Of a stretch of DNA of 64,000 nucleotides, positions 12,149 to 27,423 are shown piece after piece (the stretch's first letter is position 1; the number at the start of each line of letters is the position of its first letter). The stretch lies in NCBI RefSeq assembly GCF_040412425.1, contig NC_089784.1:39685570-39749569 (forward strand). Reading direction: 5' to 3'. The translations under genes were made by a program, and so were the position numbers. Below the pieces are notes generated by a model. The model searched no databases, had not been told where the DNA came from, and saw only the letters and a program-made list of their open reading frames with translations. This DNA comes from Macrobrachium rosenbergii (lineage: Eukaryota; Arthropoda; Malacostraca; Decapoda; Palaemonidae).

Positions 12149-15100
12149 GTGAATGTGTGTATATTTATATAAATTTATTCAAGTAAGTAAATCAAGTTTG
12201 TATATATATTAGTATAGTCTAATAACATGCCCACAAATCCATATGTATTCTGAGGATAAACACAGTAAATCCTGTCAATCATAATCCAGCCTAAAAGCTC
12301 CGAATTAGCATGGTCCTCTCAAGTACAGACGAGCTGCGTATCAAACTACCTGCGCGTACCATACCACCATCCCCCCCACTTCTTCCATGAACTCTCTTTA
12401 CCAGTAACTCACCAAAGCCAAACAATGATGGCAATAAGTAAGTGTGTTCTTATGAAAATAACACAGTCAATTGCACTGGTCATGGAATAAGAAAGATTAG
12501 CACACAATATTCCTAAACAGTAGTCTTATATAGCACCTCACGCGTGCAAGCAAACTCCTACGAATAAAGGAAATAGAAATTTCCTGGAGAAAGCTTAATC
12601 CTAAATATTATTGGGCTGACAATCACGGAAAAGTTATCTTCCTGGTGAATGTAATCCCTCAGGCATCTTTTTTAACTTGTAAATCGATGCAGAATCTTTG
12701 CTGAAAAAGTTACTGAACCTATGATCAAAGAATAAATGTTATACACACACAAACACACACACAAACACACACACACACACAGAGTATAAACTTGATACCC
12801 ACAAAAGAAATGTTTGGCCAATTATATTACAAGAAATTACGATAGCTGGTGATCATCATGAGTCGCAGATCGAGGTATAATGGAAACTGAGAAAGTGAGT
12901 GCTTATTTGAGAATTTCAGATCATATCAAACTTTTGCCGTTAGAAGAGCAAAAGTAAATGCGCCTCCTCTAGGTTATACCAGAACTTCCACTACGAAGAC
13001 ATGTTTTGGACCATAAGAAAGAGCTGTACTGCAGATTGCCAAGTTTTACATGTTTCAGGCAATTATTTGAATGATTAACAATTAAAAAGTCATTGTCAAT
13101 GAAAAATTTAATGTGGCAATAAGTTTTTCATTGATCTCTCCGTTTGCTAGTTGATTAAAATCACCATTTATTTGTTTACCAGATTAAGACCAGTTAAGAA
13201 AGACTACAAACATAACTATGAGCAAAACTTACTTATATAAAACTTTTACCTTTCCTTCCTGACAATTACAAACAGGACTAGTAGTATAATGATTCACGCA
13301 GGCACTTAGGGCTAATAAGGAAACAGATGATCTGTCTCACCCAATATATTACCTGCAGTCAACTTTTCACCTTGCTATGAAACGAATACAACAAAAAAGC
13401 ATAAATACTCGAATGTGGCCTGTAAGTGGCTCTACTATCTTCCTCTTAACAACGTAAACAGAGGAAATTATGACCAATAAATAAAAAAAGTAAAATGCGA
13501 TGTGAATGGTGATTTAGCTATCTCCATATCTTCAGAACAAATAATGGTAATAGTTGAAATATATTGTAGTTAAATACCACAACAGCAGCTGCAACACCAC
13601 AGTCGGATATCACAATGTCAGCTACACTCCTTCCAGCCAGACATCATCCTCATCAATGAACAGTCTGTGATAATGCTGAAGACTCCAAATCTCCGTAGTG
13701 GAATTCTTGGAACTGTCAATGTACGTTCTAACACGTTCTTGAGAAGCTAGTCATTAACCTCATTCAAGGCCATGTTCCAGTACTCTACCTAAACCCGTCA
13801 TCCACTAAGCTTTTGCCAGATAAGGCCTTTAGGCTTCCCATCCCACCAGTCATTGCAAAAAAAGTCTTAACCCACTTATGTCACCCAGGTTTGTGACTGG
13901 ATCAGTTCATAAGTACATTACCTAACAGAATTCTTTTCTTTTCGTTTCGTTAACTGAACGTTCTAGCAACATCTATGATAAGATCCAGCTTATTTTCTCG
14001 AGGGAAGAGGTCGATAAGGTCGAAGGCATGAGGGACTTTGACGTGGAACACTATTGATCTATGCGCCAGACGCTGTTTGGGTACATCCACTGGATCACGT
14101 AGGCAAGGACACCTGTTATGAAAGGAATGAGAGTGAAATTGTCATCAAATACAAATGAATTAATGTTTTTGCCTTTCCCTTTCGGTATAACCATTTCAAA
14201 GAAACCTGCTGATCGATAAAATGTAAAAAAAAAAAAAAAAAAAGAGAAAAACCTGATTTGTACTGTTGTCAAGTCACCAAGGTTCTGGCATTATATCGAC
14301 ATTTTATATATTATAATTGTTTAATGGATAATCATATTACTAAGAAAGATAGGTTTTTTCAGTAGATGGTTCATTTCTATTATTTTTTCAGTTATAATTG
14401 TTTCCTCCCCCTATCCCCTTTTTTTTTTTTTTGGTAAACATAAGACTTCCTAAACTTTAATCCGTCAAAGCTTAGATCTATAGTCTCTTATTTGCAACAA
14501 GTTCAGTGTTCCATAATCTGAACACTGTAGAGCTTAAACTTCAAGAGTAAACTAATAACTTTGCCAGTTTACATTTTTGGAAGTTCATAGTATTATGGTT
14601 TTTTTTTTTTATCCCCACATATCGGATGCGCCATCTGCAGCTAATAATGAAGTTTATTTATGTGTCTTGTGAACAGATGAATTTTCTTTTCATTCTTCTC
14701 CTCATGCTCAGCTAAAGGACATTAAGCTGTCCTCTCCTTGGGGAATTTCTTGAAAATTTTTCGACGTCTTAAACAGTTACAAGTTTGATAATGTAAGAAC
14801 AGGCTTTGATTTGGTCAATGCTGGTTCTTTATGATAAAGGTAACGATAACTTAGTTTATTATTTTGTAAACTTATTAGGAATTTAAGGAATCAAATATTT
14901 ATTCTCTATTTTCATTCTCTGTTTTGACTGATTTATTTAAACTTCTATACACAATTTTATCAGCTTATTGTCGTCAACCAGTTCTCACCTGAGGTTCGCC
15001 TGAATATGACGTCATAATATTTCGTAATGCCGTAATGGTCACAGAGTATGAGAGAATGTTAACAATAGAAGAGAATTGTCGATGTATTGTGGGCAATACA

Positions 15101-15290
15101 ATTTTTTTTTTTTTTTTTTTTTTGCTTTGTTTGGGTCGAGTCTATAAATGAAAGATGTTCTATACTAACTGGAAGCAAACACTGATATGTAAATTTGTTA
15201 TAAATAAGATTTATGACTGATGCACTTTTCTTCAAACGAGTTGTAGGACGAAAGGCGATCTTCACTTTTAAGACTAAACATTAAACGTCT
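12149..15290. other. Intergenic, no gene seen
   Basis: About 3.1 kb of AT-rich sequence. It contains a short CA tract near 12744-12780, runs of A or T at 14224-14242, 14418-14432, 14600-14610 and 15102-15123, and no convincing exon, splice-flanked frame or repeat copy. Open frames at 14051-14272 and 15059-15265 cross poly-T runs and show no domain. Confidence 0.5.
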
Positions 15291-15835
15291 TCATTTCTTT
15301 CCCTCGAATTGCCCGTCTACCTTCCTCATTGACGGTAGTGAGAGTGTTTTAGATTGGCGTTGGATAAAGAACAAGTTCTGAGGCTGGCGAAAAAATGTTA
15401 GTCGTCCAGGGTCAACCCATTCTGAAAACTATCGATTCCGTATCACTGAACCGGAAAAGAGGGATGAGGCATAACATTAGAAGACCTTTTTCAGATGAAG
15501 CTTGTTATTGCGATTTTTAATTTTTTGTATGAAGACCCACGGTATTCGTCATACTTTTTTATTAAAAAAGTATGACGAATACCGTGGGTCTTCATACAAA
15601 AAATTTTAAAAATCACATTAACAAGCTTCATCTGAAAAAGGTCTTCTGATGTTATTCCTCATCCCTCTTTTCCGGTTGAGTGATACGGAATCGACAGTTT
15701 TCAAAATGGGTTGACCCTGGACGACTAACATTTTTTCGTCAGCCTCAGAACTTGTTCTTTATCCAACGCCAATCTAAAGCACTCTCACTACCGTCAGTGA
15801 GGACGGTAGACGGGCAATTCGAGGGAAAGAAATGA
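15291..15835. repeat. 545-bp near-perfect palindrome (foldback)
   Basis: The sequence from 15291 to about 15561 is followed, with essentially no spacer, by its reverse complement to 15835. The centre near 15562 is cattacking-free and perfectly symmetric (catacttttttattaaaaaa). The arms of about 270 bases differ at only a few positions, for example tcattgacgg against ccgtcagtga and attttaagag-like single changes near the ends. I found no flanking target duplication and no domain in any frame. Confidence 0.92.
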
Positions 15836-17047
15836 ATAGTTTGTGTTTTGTTTAATCTTTCTTAAAGCAGATGATTATTCTTCCTCGATTCCTAATCAGT
15901 CTGGGTCCTTTCATTCTCATATAACTAAAGATTAAAACAGATTTTTTGAGGAATTATAAAGCCGAACATTTTTCCAACTGCTCCCTCATTTTGATTCCAA
16001 AAGGAAACTGAAGTTTCCTTCAAACCATTGACAAAATCCCAAATAAGGAATGGTTTTCAGTCACTTGCAATTCTTATGATATACACAATCAATTCCAACA
16101 TCAAAAGCTGCCATTAATACACTCGTCTTGAGGACTATGCTTCTGAAGATCTTCTACTTCGATAATTGCAACAAGGGTCGGAAGACCAGCATTGGCAATT
16201 CTTTTCCTGCTGAGACAACAGGATTTTCTCACTGCTGCCCCTGGAAAAAATCTCATCAAGAAGCCTTTCCTCTCAGCAACAAGAATGTCGTAAATTTTCC
16301 TGAAGCAAAGCTGTTTCTGCATTATCAAAAGGCGTAAATGCCAATTATATCATACATTTGCTTAAAATTCTCTGATGTATCTATTAACATACTTTGCATT
16401 ATTTTCCAGTCTCCATGAATTATATTCAAGAAATCTATCCTACTCATTGATATAATGATAATTATCACTATTTACAGATCACTCTCTCATTTTCCAAATG
16501 AGTGTTTTGAAAATAAATTCGAGGTTGTCAGTAAACTAAATCTGTTATTTTTAGTATAAAATGAAAGATTAATGAAAGCAGAGAAGGCAACAAATTCATT
16601 TAGAAATTGATTTGAAAAAGTCTGTAAAAGTAAGCAAAAGCAACTGAAAATCATTTATCAAGCATATATTGAAACAGGAGAAACGATAAACTTCATTCGA
16701 TAACAAACGAGTCCTCTTTTTCAGTCACAGGAAGTAAAAAGGGTTCAAAAGTATTTAAGTTAACTGTGAGCAGGCTTTTATCAGAACATCAGTTTATAAA
16801 GGGTGCAATGATGAGTGTAAGTGATAAAATTTAGACCAAAATAACAAGTGATCAATAAACTTCTAAGAATCGTCTATTAGACCTTGGCCCACATTATTAT
16901 TTTAATTTTAAAATCATTGTCATTTTCCATTCTTATTTCTCATATTTTTTCAGCCTCTCATTTTCTTGTCAAAGTATTTCACATACAAATAGCATTAGCA
17001 AATTGCTTAACTAGATACAAGTTTTGTACCAGAATGGTTTGTAGGAA
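15836..17047. other. Intergenic, no feature seen
   Basis: AT-rich sequence downstream of cuticle gene 2. Overlapping frames on both strands near 16101-16337 (about 70 residues each) have no recognisable domain. No repeats were noticed. Confidence 0.5.
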
Positions 17048-17053
17048 TTTATT
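17048..17053 (-). promoter_or_regulatory. Polyadenylation signal of gene 2
   Basis: TTTATT on the plus strand gives AATAAA on the coding strand, about 115 bases after the stop codon of gene 2. Confidence 0.55.
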
Positions 17054-17165
17054 AAAACTATTCAGTTCTATTTAAATGCAAAAATGTATTTGGTTGATGA
17101 CTGAATGCAATAAATACATGTAGTCGTTCGAGGATGATCAGTCGGATGAAGGTGAAGAAGTTCAT

Positions 17166-18706
<1,541 letters not shown>

Positions 18707-18728
18707 GATGGCTATGAGTGTCCAGATG

Positions 18729-18800
18729 AACTGATGTCGAAGATCCGGATCAAGCGAGCTTATATAGGGCAGGGAAGGGCTGCTCGCCCTTGGTCAGCAG
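18729..18800 (-). promoter_or_regulatory. Core promoter of gene 2 (TATA, initiator, proximal module)
   Basis: On the coding strand a CCTATATAAGCTC TATA box lies at about 18759-18770. A TCAGTT arthropod-type initiator lies about 30 bases downstream (18729-18734). The start codon is at 18706, which implies a 5' UTR near 26 bases. Just upstream of the TATA box a block containing GACCAAGGGC and CCCTTCC is shared with gene 3. Confidence 0.8.
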
Positions 18801-19466
18801 ACTGCCCTTTACCCTTCAGTGCCGGTTCATCTCATTTCCGTTTCCCTTTGTCAAGTTTGTCCGGAAGAGTTTTTTGTCTGTATAATTTTTTTTTTTTCAT
18901 GTTCATGGATTACTTTTTTTTTTTTTTTAGAAATCTTCGGTAACGTTCGTTTATAATTTCTATTATTGTTGTTTTTCTGTGTACCATTATTATTACTAAT
19001 GTTTATCGTTTTTCTTGTTATTGTTCTTACATTTCTCATATCACTCATACTCCTTCCAAGTCTCATGGTACAAAATTTTTACAAAACTAAAATTGTTTCA
19101 GAAGCTTTATGCGGGTCAAGTTGCAGAATCCCTAAACGTTTAACGGTCAATGTATTATCCGACATGTATGCTGAAAAAAACAATAACTTTCACTCAAAAT
19201 TACTCTGATTTTCTTTGGGTAGATTACTAACGTATGAGAATTTGCCCTTGAATATTACCGAGTCTTGGGGCATGTGAAGACTGGAGGCGAAGGAGTGAAA
19301 TTTCTTTTGGCATCAGGTCTAGTCCTTTACAATGAATACATACTATTTCTATTTATTCATGAAGGTCTGTGGAATTCTTCTTTCTTTTTGCGTTCGCTTG
19401 GCGTTGCCCTACAACAAATACTGATTGAGCGATGAGAGAACATTTTCATATCCAGTGCATATGTAT

Positions 19467-19507
<41 letters not shown>

Positions 19508-20137
19508 GTTGTCTGGTTAGAATCATCCTAGATGCAATGCTAATCGACGAAAGTAACTATTTATTTGACGTTCTTTTATATTAAATTAGTCTCTTTCTCT
19601 TTTCCTCTGCCTGTTCTGGTCTGCGACCACTTTTTACTTATTTGTCCCCGTGTGCTCTCATGCCTAACCTTGTGCCCAGCTACGCAAGTGTCATTGAGAT
19701 GTGACTTGGTGTGTCTTTGATTTTACCTTTCCTCGCTGGGCACTCGGCAAATTTCTAGCGACGCTCTTGGTTCTGTGTTTTGACTGTAACTGCGCAAAAT
19801 ATGATTCATAAGTGTGGTATGAAGAATCCATCGGTTGATCTTTCACGTAGACGAAAGCTGAGCAGTTATTCTAAAAAATATTAGGAGAATTTAAATAAAA
19901 TAGAAATGCTTTTCTGTACATGAATGTACGCATCAGTGTCTGAGTGTACTAAGTCTACTGTCCTCCACATACCCAATCCAAAAAGGAATAGGTTCGAATT
20001 CTGGTCAGAGTAGGTGACGTTATCTTGCTTAATTCTCCATGGTCTAAATTACAAATATTTCTAAAATAATGAGTTTTGGGACTTGATATCTGTAAATCTA
20101 AAAACTTCATGAGTAACATTAGTGAGAAACTATCGCG

Positions 20138-20181
<44 letters not shown>

Positions 20182-21113
20182 TACCCACACAATTGATTTC
20201 CTGAACAGTTCGCGTATCGTTTTAAACCAGGGATTACTTATGCTAATGAATAAGGAGCATTAATATCGTAATTCCCAGAGTAGTCTTCAAGCAAACAAAT
20301 CCTTAATAGTCCATTTCCACAGAAATGAATTAGGAGCTACCCTGACGGTAGAAGAACCAAAAAAAAAAAAACTCCAGCTCTTGCGCCATCTCATTCCCCT
20401 CAAGGCTTTGGTAAACTGAGAAACTTAAAGTCACTGGAGTGACGAGCAAGTAGCAGCTTGTTGAAAATGTAAATTATACAAGCCAAAGATTTGTTATGTA
20501 TGGTGATATGACTGGCAAGTACGGTTGAAAGGACAAACAATATCAATTTTTCTACGAGAAACCAGAACAGAAATTGTCGTTATTATTATTATTTTCTTAT
20601 CATTTAGTAAAGAGAAAAAACCTGCTGATTCTCAGATATTAGATGTGTTAATCAAGGATCTAACCACTTCAACACCTACTGAATTAATTTCATGCTTATG
20701 AATAAAGCAAATAATGAAGATAAAAGACAGACAGATAAATCCTTGCATTGATCTTTATTATCTTTATTAATATCTTATTTATCAACACTCGTCTGCACCC
20801 GTATGTTTATTCGTTCATTTTGTACAGGTGATGGTTTAAGCTTGCCACTTTTAAACTTTCCGTCATCCAGCTTGGGGTCAATTTCACCACGGTATGTACG
20901 GATGTAGCAAGAATGAACTAATGCGCCGAGTTCCGTGACAAAACATAGTGTAACTAAGGCCGAGATTTACTTTGTCGACTCTCCCTTATATTACCGTTAT
21001 TTTTTACGGTATTGGTAGACTATTCATAATGCTTGTATGTGTGAAGGACTCTTACCAGATTTCTCTGTACACACAAGTAATGCTTAAAACGGAGAGAAGA
21101 GGCTAAGTTAAGT
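18801..21113. other. Intergenic, (CT)n at 19470-19503
   Basis: Apart from a CT array, short CT/CA tracts near 20150-20190 and a few T runs, no gene or repeat was recognised. The distal promoter of gene 2 may extend into the first few hundred bases. Confidence 0.5.
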
Positions 21114-21361
21114 ATACCTTAGTTTTACCAGACCACTGAGCTGATTAACAGCTCTCCTAGGGCTGGCCCGAAGGATTAGACTTATTTTACGTGGCTAAGA
21201 ACCAATTGGTTACTTAGCAACGGGACCTACAGCTTATTGTGAATCAGCGAGAAATGAATTTCTATCACCAGAAATAAATTCCTCTAACTCTTCATCAGCC
21301 GGAGCGGAATTGAACAGCCCAGAATGACAGTCTGAAGCTCAACCGACTCGGCCAACAAAGG
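21114..21361 (-). mobile_element. SINE-like repeat, copy 2
   Basis: Matches 9691-9960 over most of its length. The minus-strand head reads GGCCGAGTCGGTTGAGC (A-box-like) and then TGTTCAATTCCGC (B-box-like) at about 21302-21356, as expected of a tRNA-derived promoter. The two copies have different heads or strongly diverged heads but a well-conserved body. Confidence 0.72.
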
Positions 21362-24195
21362 GCTAAGGAGAGAAGAGGCGAAGCAACGCAAATGATCAGG
21401 TGAAGAACAGAGAATTTGGCAAACCTTATCATCAAGAGTTATTGTCCTATGTACGCCAAAGAAGAGAGATCGGTGTACGAGTACAAACAAACTGTTTCTC
21501 AGAGGGCTACTGACCTATGATTAAGTTTCAGTATTCTTGTTTAAAGTTTTCATTGCTTTCCTTGTTTGACACTTTCTTGTCGTTAGAAAAAATAATACGT
21601 TATTAATAACATTTCCTTTTTTTATCTAAGAATAGTTTGGTAACTCTCTTTCCGAGGGAGCTTTGCCTCTAAACATTTAAAATCATTCTCGTTTTTCCCA
21701 GAATTTCCCATATTATAACCTTTTCACCGTTTTAAGTTATATAGTACATTTGATTGTCGTAAGTATAAAGATCGCCATTATTTCGTCTCGGTTTTCTACT
21801 CACGTCCAATACATGTTCTTGGAGGTTTGTTAATGTTTGCTCTTAGTTTTATCTTTTTTGTAAAAATACGCAAATAAGCACGTACTGTATAAGGCTGTGG
21901 GAGAGTAAACATAAAATTTAATATTCATAAATAATGAATTCAACATCAATATTGCAAATAAAACCAAACAAGTCTAATTGTTTGGTATTTGCACAGTGCA
22001 ATCTTCCAAAAAAAAAGGAAAACAAAAATAACTAGCCTCAGTGAGCGATAGTCTGAACAAAGAAATCAACGACAAATCAATATATTATGTGATCTACTTG
22101 GAGCTAAGGAACAATCACAGCGCGAATGGAAAGCTTTCTCGCTTTTCATTCAAAGACCATCAATGCTAACATCTACAGACAATGCAAAGTGAATGACGAT
22201 CTTAGACGACAAAACGAAAATGAGGTGGCGTGAAGACCTCGGAAGACAAGGCGAAGACCCAGACAACCTGAAAAGACATTAAGAAAGCTATAAAAGACAA
22301 AAGTAAGGTCTTAAAAGACAATGTGAAACCTGTACCAGACAACTCGAATGCCTTGAGAGACAATATATATATGCCATGTGCAAAGAATAAAAGGTAACAA
22401 TTTGATGCAAGATAATAAAACAGAGGAAGGAAATAAATACGAGACGTTTCTTTTCTATATCCAAATATTCGTTATTTATCTTTGCCCCTTCGAAGATAGA
22501 ACGCGTAGTAAAACAGAGAAGATAGATCCTAATCTGATGTAGTGGGTTAACTAGGTTAATAAGTTGATTTACACTACTTAGTGCCCTTTCTAGGTCAAAT
22601 ATACACTGGATTTTTGGAAGGGAGTAAAGTCCACGGCATACAGTGAGTTGCTTTCGACTGACCATACATGCCTGTGAATACTACGAAATCTTATATTGTA
22701 ATCACATTCCAGGATCTCGTTCTATAGTCACACAGGATTTTTATGGGAATTCTCTGTCGTTTCTTTGCTTGTAATGAAATCTTGCGAGCCTTTCCTTTTA
22801 AATGCTCGAGCAATTTCGCGGTATGTACGCCAGTCTGTGACCATGGTATGACTTTCAGTGCAATAATCCCTTTGTCTCTGAGCAATGTTACCAAATAGTA
22901 AGATTATTGTTCCATTAGGTCAGTATTTCAGTACCAAAGTTCAAATCGATACCTCAAACGTTTCTTTTCAGTTCTGTAAGAAAAAGACAGCTAGAACTTT
23001 AATGTTCTTATTTGAATATTATATGACATTTTCTAAATAATACTTTTTATACAAATTTGTCAGAGGAAAGAGGGAATTGCCTATCAAATTATTTCAAATC
23101 TCCGCTCGCCTCACCTTTTGTTAATTTAACGGAAAAAGTGCCACAGAGTTAATTAAATGTTGCGATTCGTTTCCTCACTATTTTGCTAAGAAGAAAACAT
23201 AATCCATATGTAAGCATACCTCGATTATATCATAGATGCTACTTAACTTCCAGATGGAAGATTTAAATTCACATTACATGCGGTGATAAATGAATATGAA
23301 CGAAAGTAACAAAGTGACACTAATGAGTCGGACACTAGCTTTATCGTTCATGAATATTTCATTGCCGCCTACAAGAGAACTAATTAAGATCTGACGTTAG
23401 GTGACCATCAGGATGAATTACGAAACTAGTTGCCTTTATCACTTCGGTCTGCAATTACAAAGCAAAGTTCATGAAAAGGAATTGAGATATTATTTGAAAG
23501 ATAATATGAATCTGTAAATCTAATCCTTCCAGTAATTTAACAAATGAAATAATTTTTTCTATCTGTAAAGAATCAAAATCTCCACAGTTAGTAGGTCTAA
23601 ATATACTTCACAACCAGACATATTAAATATTATAAACTCAGGAAAAGTTAAGTTCAGTTAGCAATTGAAAATTTGTTACCAAGTATTTAAGAAATGAAAA
23701 AAAAAGTATGAGCGTAAAATCGTAACTACGAGATCTGTATGGCACTTGTTCGAAATAGTAGACAAACTACAAAGCATATTTAGCAAAGTTCTTTATATTC
23801 AAAATCAGGAAATTGATTACAGAAAATAAATACATTAGCAAAGGGATTTAAGAAATGTAAAACTATAACTATCTGAACATCACTAAGACCACTACATAAG
23901 GGCAGTCCTGGATATGATATAAAAATATCTGAGTATAAAATTCTTTATTTTTAAGGTCAGGGGATAAAGAACATACCAGCTGAATTTGACAAGGAATTTG
24001 CGTGATGAAACGATAGATATAGCTAACTATAAGTAACCACTAAATTCTCCATGAACCCAAGGCTCAAAATGATACAAGGCAATGAAACAGTTGTTAGTGT
24101 AATACAAATAGAAACGTATTAAAGAGTTCTTTATATTTAAAAAGAAGAGGAAAATGGTCACCTATAATGTTATCAACAGCACCCCGTAATTTTTA

Positions 24196-24200
<5 letters not shown>
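21362..24200. other. Intergenic, mostly featureless
   Basis: AT-rich sequence without a convincing gene. A 125-residue open frame on the minus strand (22288-22665) and a 67-residue one (22691-22894) have no recognisable domain, signal or splice context. A stretch at 22200-22350 holds seven AGACAA or GACAA words and is noted separately. Confidence 0.5.

Positions 24201-24291
<91 letters not shown>
24201..24291. repeat. Compound (AT)n(GT)n microsatellite
   Basis: About 30 AT units pass directly into about 16 GT units. Confidence 0.95.
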
Positions 24292-24293
<2 letters not shown>

Positions 24294-24432
24294 CTTGACC
24301 TTCGTCATTAAGGACTTTCCCTTTCTTCATTTTCTCTCTCTACCTCCTCCTCTTCGTCATTGTTCTCTAACCTTCCTTTCTTCAAGTCATGAATGAGTAC
24401 ACTCACTGTAATAGCATTCGCAGTGTGCTCAT

Positions 24433-24437
<5 letters not shown>

Positions 24438-24480
<43 letters not shown>
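24438..24480. repeat. (CT)n microsatellite
   Basis: About 21 CT units. An open frame reading Ser-Leu repeats through it (24389-24694) is not considered a gene. Confidence 0.95.
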
Positions 24481-24483
<3 letters not shown>

Positions 24484-25524
24484 ATGGAAGCGGAATTTTT
24501 GTGAACTCGTTATTAGCCTTGATGCTATTATCCTTAAGGATTTTTTATTATCATTCATAGTTTTTATGCATTTATGTTTTGTACAGAAGTCTTTACTTGC
24601 ATTCCGACTTATTAGCTATGTACAAATGTATCCTTTCATGTATATTTATCTACTTATTACATTTTTTAATAGATTTCTGAAGGTTCCTTCATAGTAGCTT
24701 ATCCAACATTCTCTTTCGTATATGATACAGTAATCTGTTTTCGTTACGCGTTTGTAAAACATTTCAGTTAGGCATTTCAAACACTGCCCATCGGCAAGAG
24801 ATAACTTCCCTCTGTTGCTTAAACACGGAGACTGGTATTGGCAAATAAATCAGTTACACAGCAGATATTTCCACGGCAAACATCCATCTGTGATTTTTCA
24901 CCGCCACCCATTGTGCTGTTTTGAATGCTAATGAAGGTTATTGTATCATGCCTGTGGAGGTAAGCGTCTTAGCCAAACAGTCACAGCGATCGCTCCTCCT
25001 TAGTATACAAGAAGGATCGGAGAAGGATGGATGTCAAGAGACCGACTGTGATCAGAAACAGGTAGTTTTTCATAATTAGCTGGGGCGCCCATCATCCGCC
25101 TCCTCTTAGATGAATAGCCCTTAGTTGACCGGCTTTAATTTATTTGGTTGCCTTACGTCAGGCGGTTGCCATATAACTAATTTTCTCGTAACTTGGACTG
25201 TCCTGCCTCTTGCTCTACTGCTTTCACCCATTCTTGGGTTGGGGTTCCGATGCTAGACGATACATTCAGTCACACTTTCACTATATCTGATTTATTTATT
25301 TTCTTTTATTTTCGATAATCATACATTGTATTTTATCTTTTTCCCTCATTTTTTTCATAGGAGCATTCTGTATATTTGTGGCTTGCTATACCTAGTCTGA
25401 ACCTTTTATAACTTTCCGTAAGAAAGTATGCTTATCAATAATTATAATTAGTGATAGGAAAAAAAAGAAATTGTTAAAATCTTGATATAGCAAAAAGCAT
25501 CTGAGTGTTCATGCTTTCACCGCA
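24481..25524. other. Intergenic, no feature seen
   Basis: No exon, RNA gene or repeat copy was recognised in this kilobase. Confidence 0.5.
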
Positions 25525-26076
<552 letters not shown>

Positions 26077-26677
26077 TACTTTACCTCGGGAATAGTTTGC
26101 ACCCAAAAGGAAGAACAAGGAAGGCCTCCAAACCTGACCAGGACTGTGAGTAGGGCGACATTGGCTGCAACCACTGATCCATCAAAAACGTGAGAGAGAC
26201 ATTGTGAATATCAGAAATTATGAGGACAGAGAGTCCTTGAACAATAAAGTGGATAGATATCGATCTAGGACTTCCTCTCTTCTACTTTGTATTTAAGAGC
26301 ACCTTACTTCAAGCCAGGCGAACGCCACATTCGCCATCTTTGCTGATATCTAAGCTGGAGGTGAAAAGTTTTGAACGACCGGACTTACACCATTGTGAGG
26401 CTGAACTAAGCAGTAAATTATCTGTTTTGCTCTCTTCATATTTCCACTAATCTAGCGCTCGGTAACAGAATGGGGCCGTCGTATTCAATATATAGTAAAT
26501 ATTTTATTCAGAATGGGATCAAATTTGGTTCATTGAGGAATGGTTGTAAGTGATGGTAAATGTTTTGTTTTAGGGTGTCTATATATATAGGATGATAATA
26601 GTATATATATATATATATGTGTGTGTGTATGTGTGTGTGCGTGTGTGTGCTTGTGTGTGTGCGTGTGTGTGTGTGTT
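26077..26677. other. Intergenic, (AT)n(GT)n near 26601-26676
   Basis: Unique-looking sequence followed by a short AT array passing into an interrupted GT array. No gene is seen. Confidence 0.5.
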
Positions 26678-26683
26678 TTTATT
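26678..26683 (-). promoter_or_regulatory. Possible polyadenylation signal of gene 3
   Basis: AATAAA on the coding strand, about 175 bases after the stop. An ATTAAA variant nearer the stop (about 26777-26782) is an alternative. Neither position exactly matches the signal chosen for gene 2. Confidence 0.4.
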
Positions 26684-26856
26684 TGTATATTAAGTAATAC
26701 AAAGCATCAAGAGTGATATGAAATCAACAGAGAAGCAGCGCAAGGTAAAAACACAAACTTCCATTTCAGTAGTCTATTTAATGAACAGCGATTTCCATGT
26801 TGCATAAATAGAATAAATACATGTAGTCGTTCGAGGATGAAGGTGAAGAAGCTCAT

Positions 26857-27263
26857 TTACTGAGGAGCTCCGTAGAGGTTGGAGGGGGGAGGGGGAGCGT
26901 AGCCCCGTGAAACGGATGAGGCCTCGGCAGATTCATCACTACCATCACGGGCGCGACGGGCGTCTTCCTCGGCGGCGAAGGCGATCTGGTCGAGGACGAA
27001 CTGGGGAATCGGGTGGGGGAATTCGGGAGCCACCGGCAGGAGGTCGGACTGGGGCTGGAAGCCGTTCTCGTCAGCCACGTACTTGACTTCGACTAAGGTG
27101 CCGTCGGGAGCGGTGTAGCTGTGGAAGGAGGGTGGGTGATTTTTGTGGTTTTATTTCGTGTATTTTATTAAGGGCAGATTTCTCTGCCTTTCATCTCATA
27201 TTCATCTACAGATATATTATTTTACATCTATTCAAATCTGACTACTTAGACTAATTAAATTAC

Positions 27264-27323
<60 letters not shown>

Positions 27324-27384
27324 ACAAAAGCTAAAAGAAAAGCTCTTTTCATATTTTTTTTTTATGAAAGATCTTTTCATATTC

Positions 27385-27423
<39 letters not shown>

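Noticed and set aside
15291..15835. Dismissing the palindrome as a sequencing hairpin artefact
   Set aside because: Several arm-to-arm differences suggest real divergence, so it was kept as a finding, with the artefact test stated there.
22288..22665. 125-residue minus-strand frame with hydrophobic stretches
   Set aside because: No conserved motif or splice context is visible; the composition fits AT-rich chance translation.
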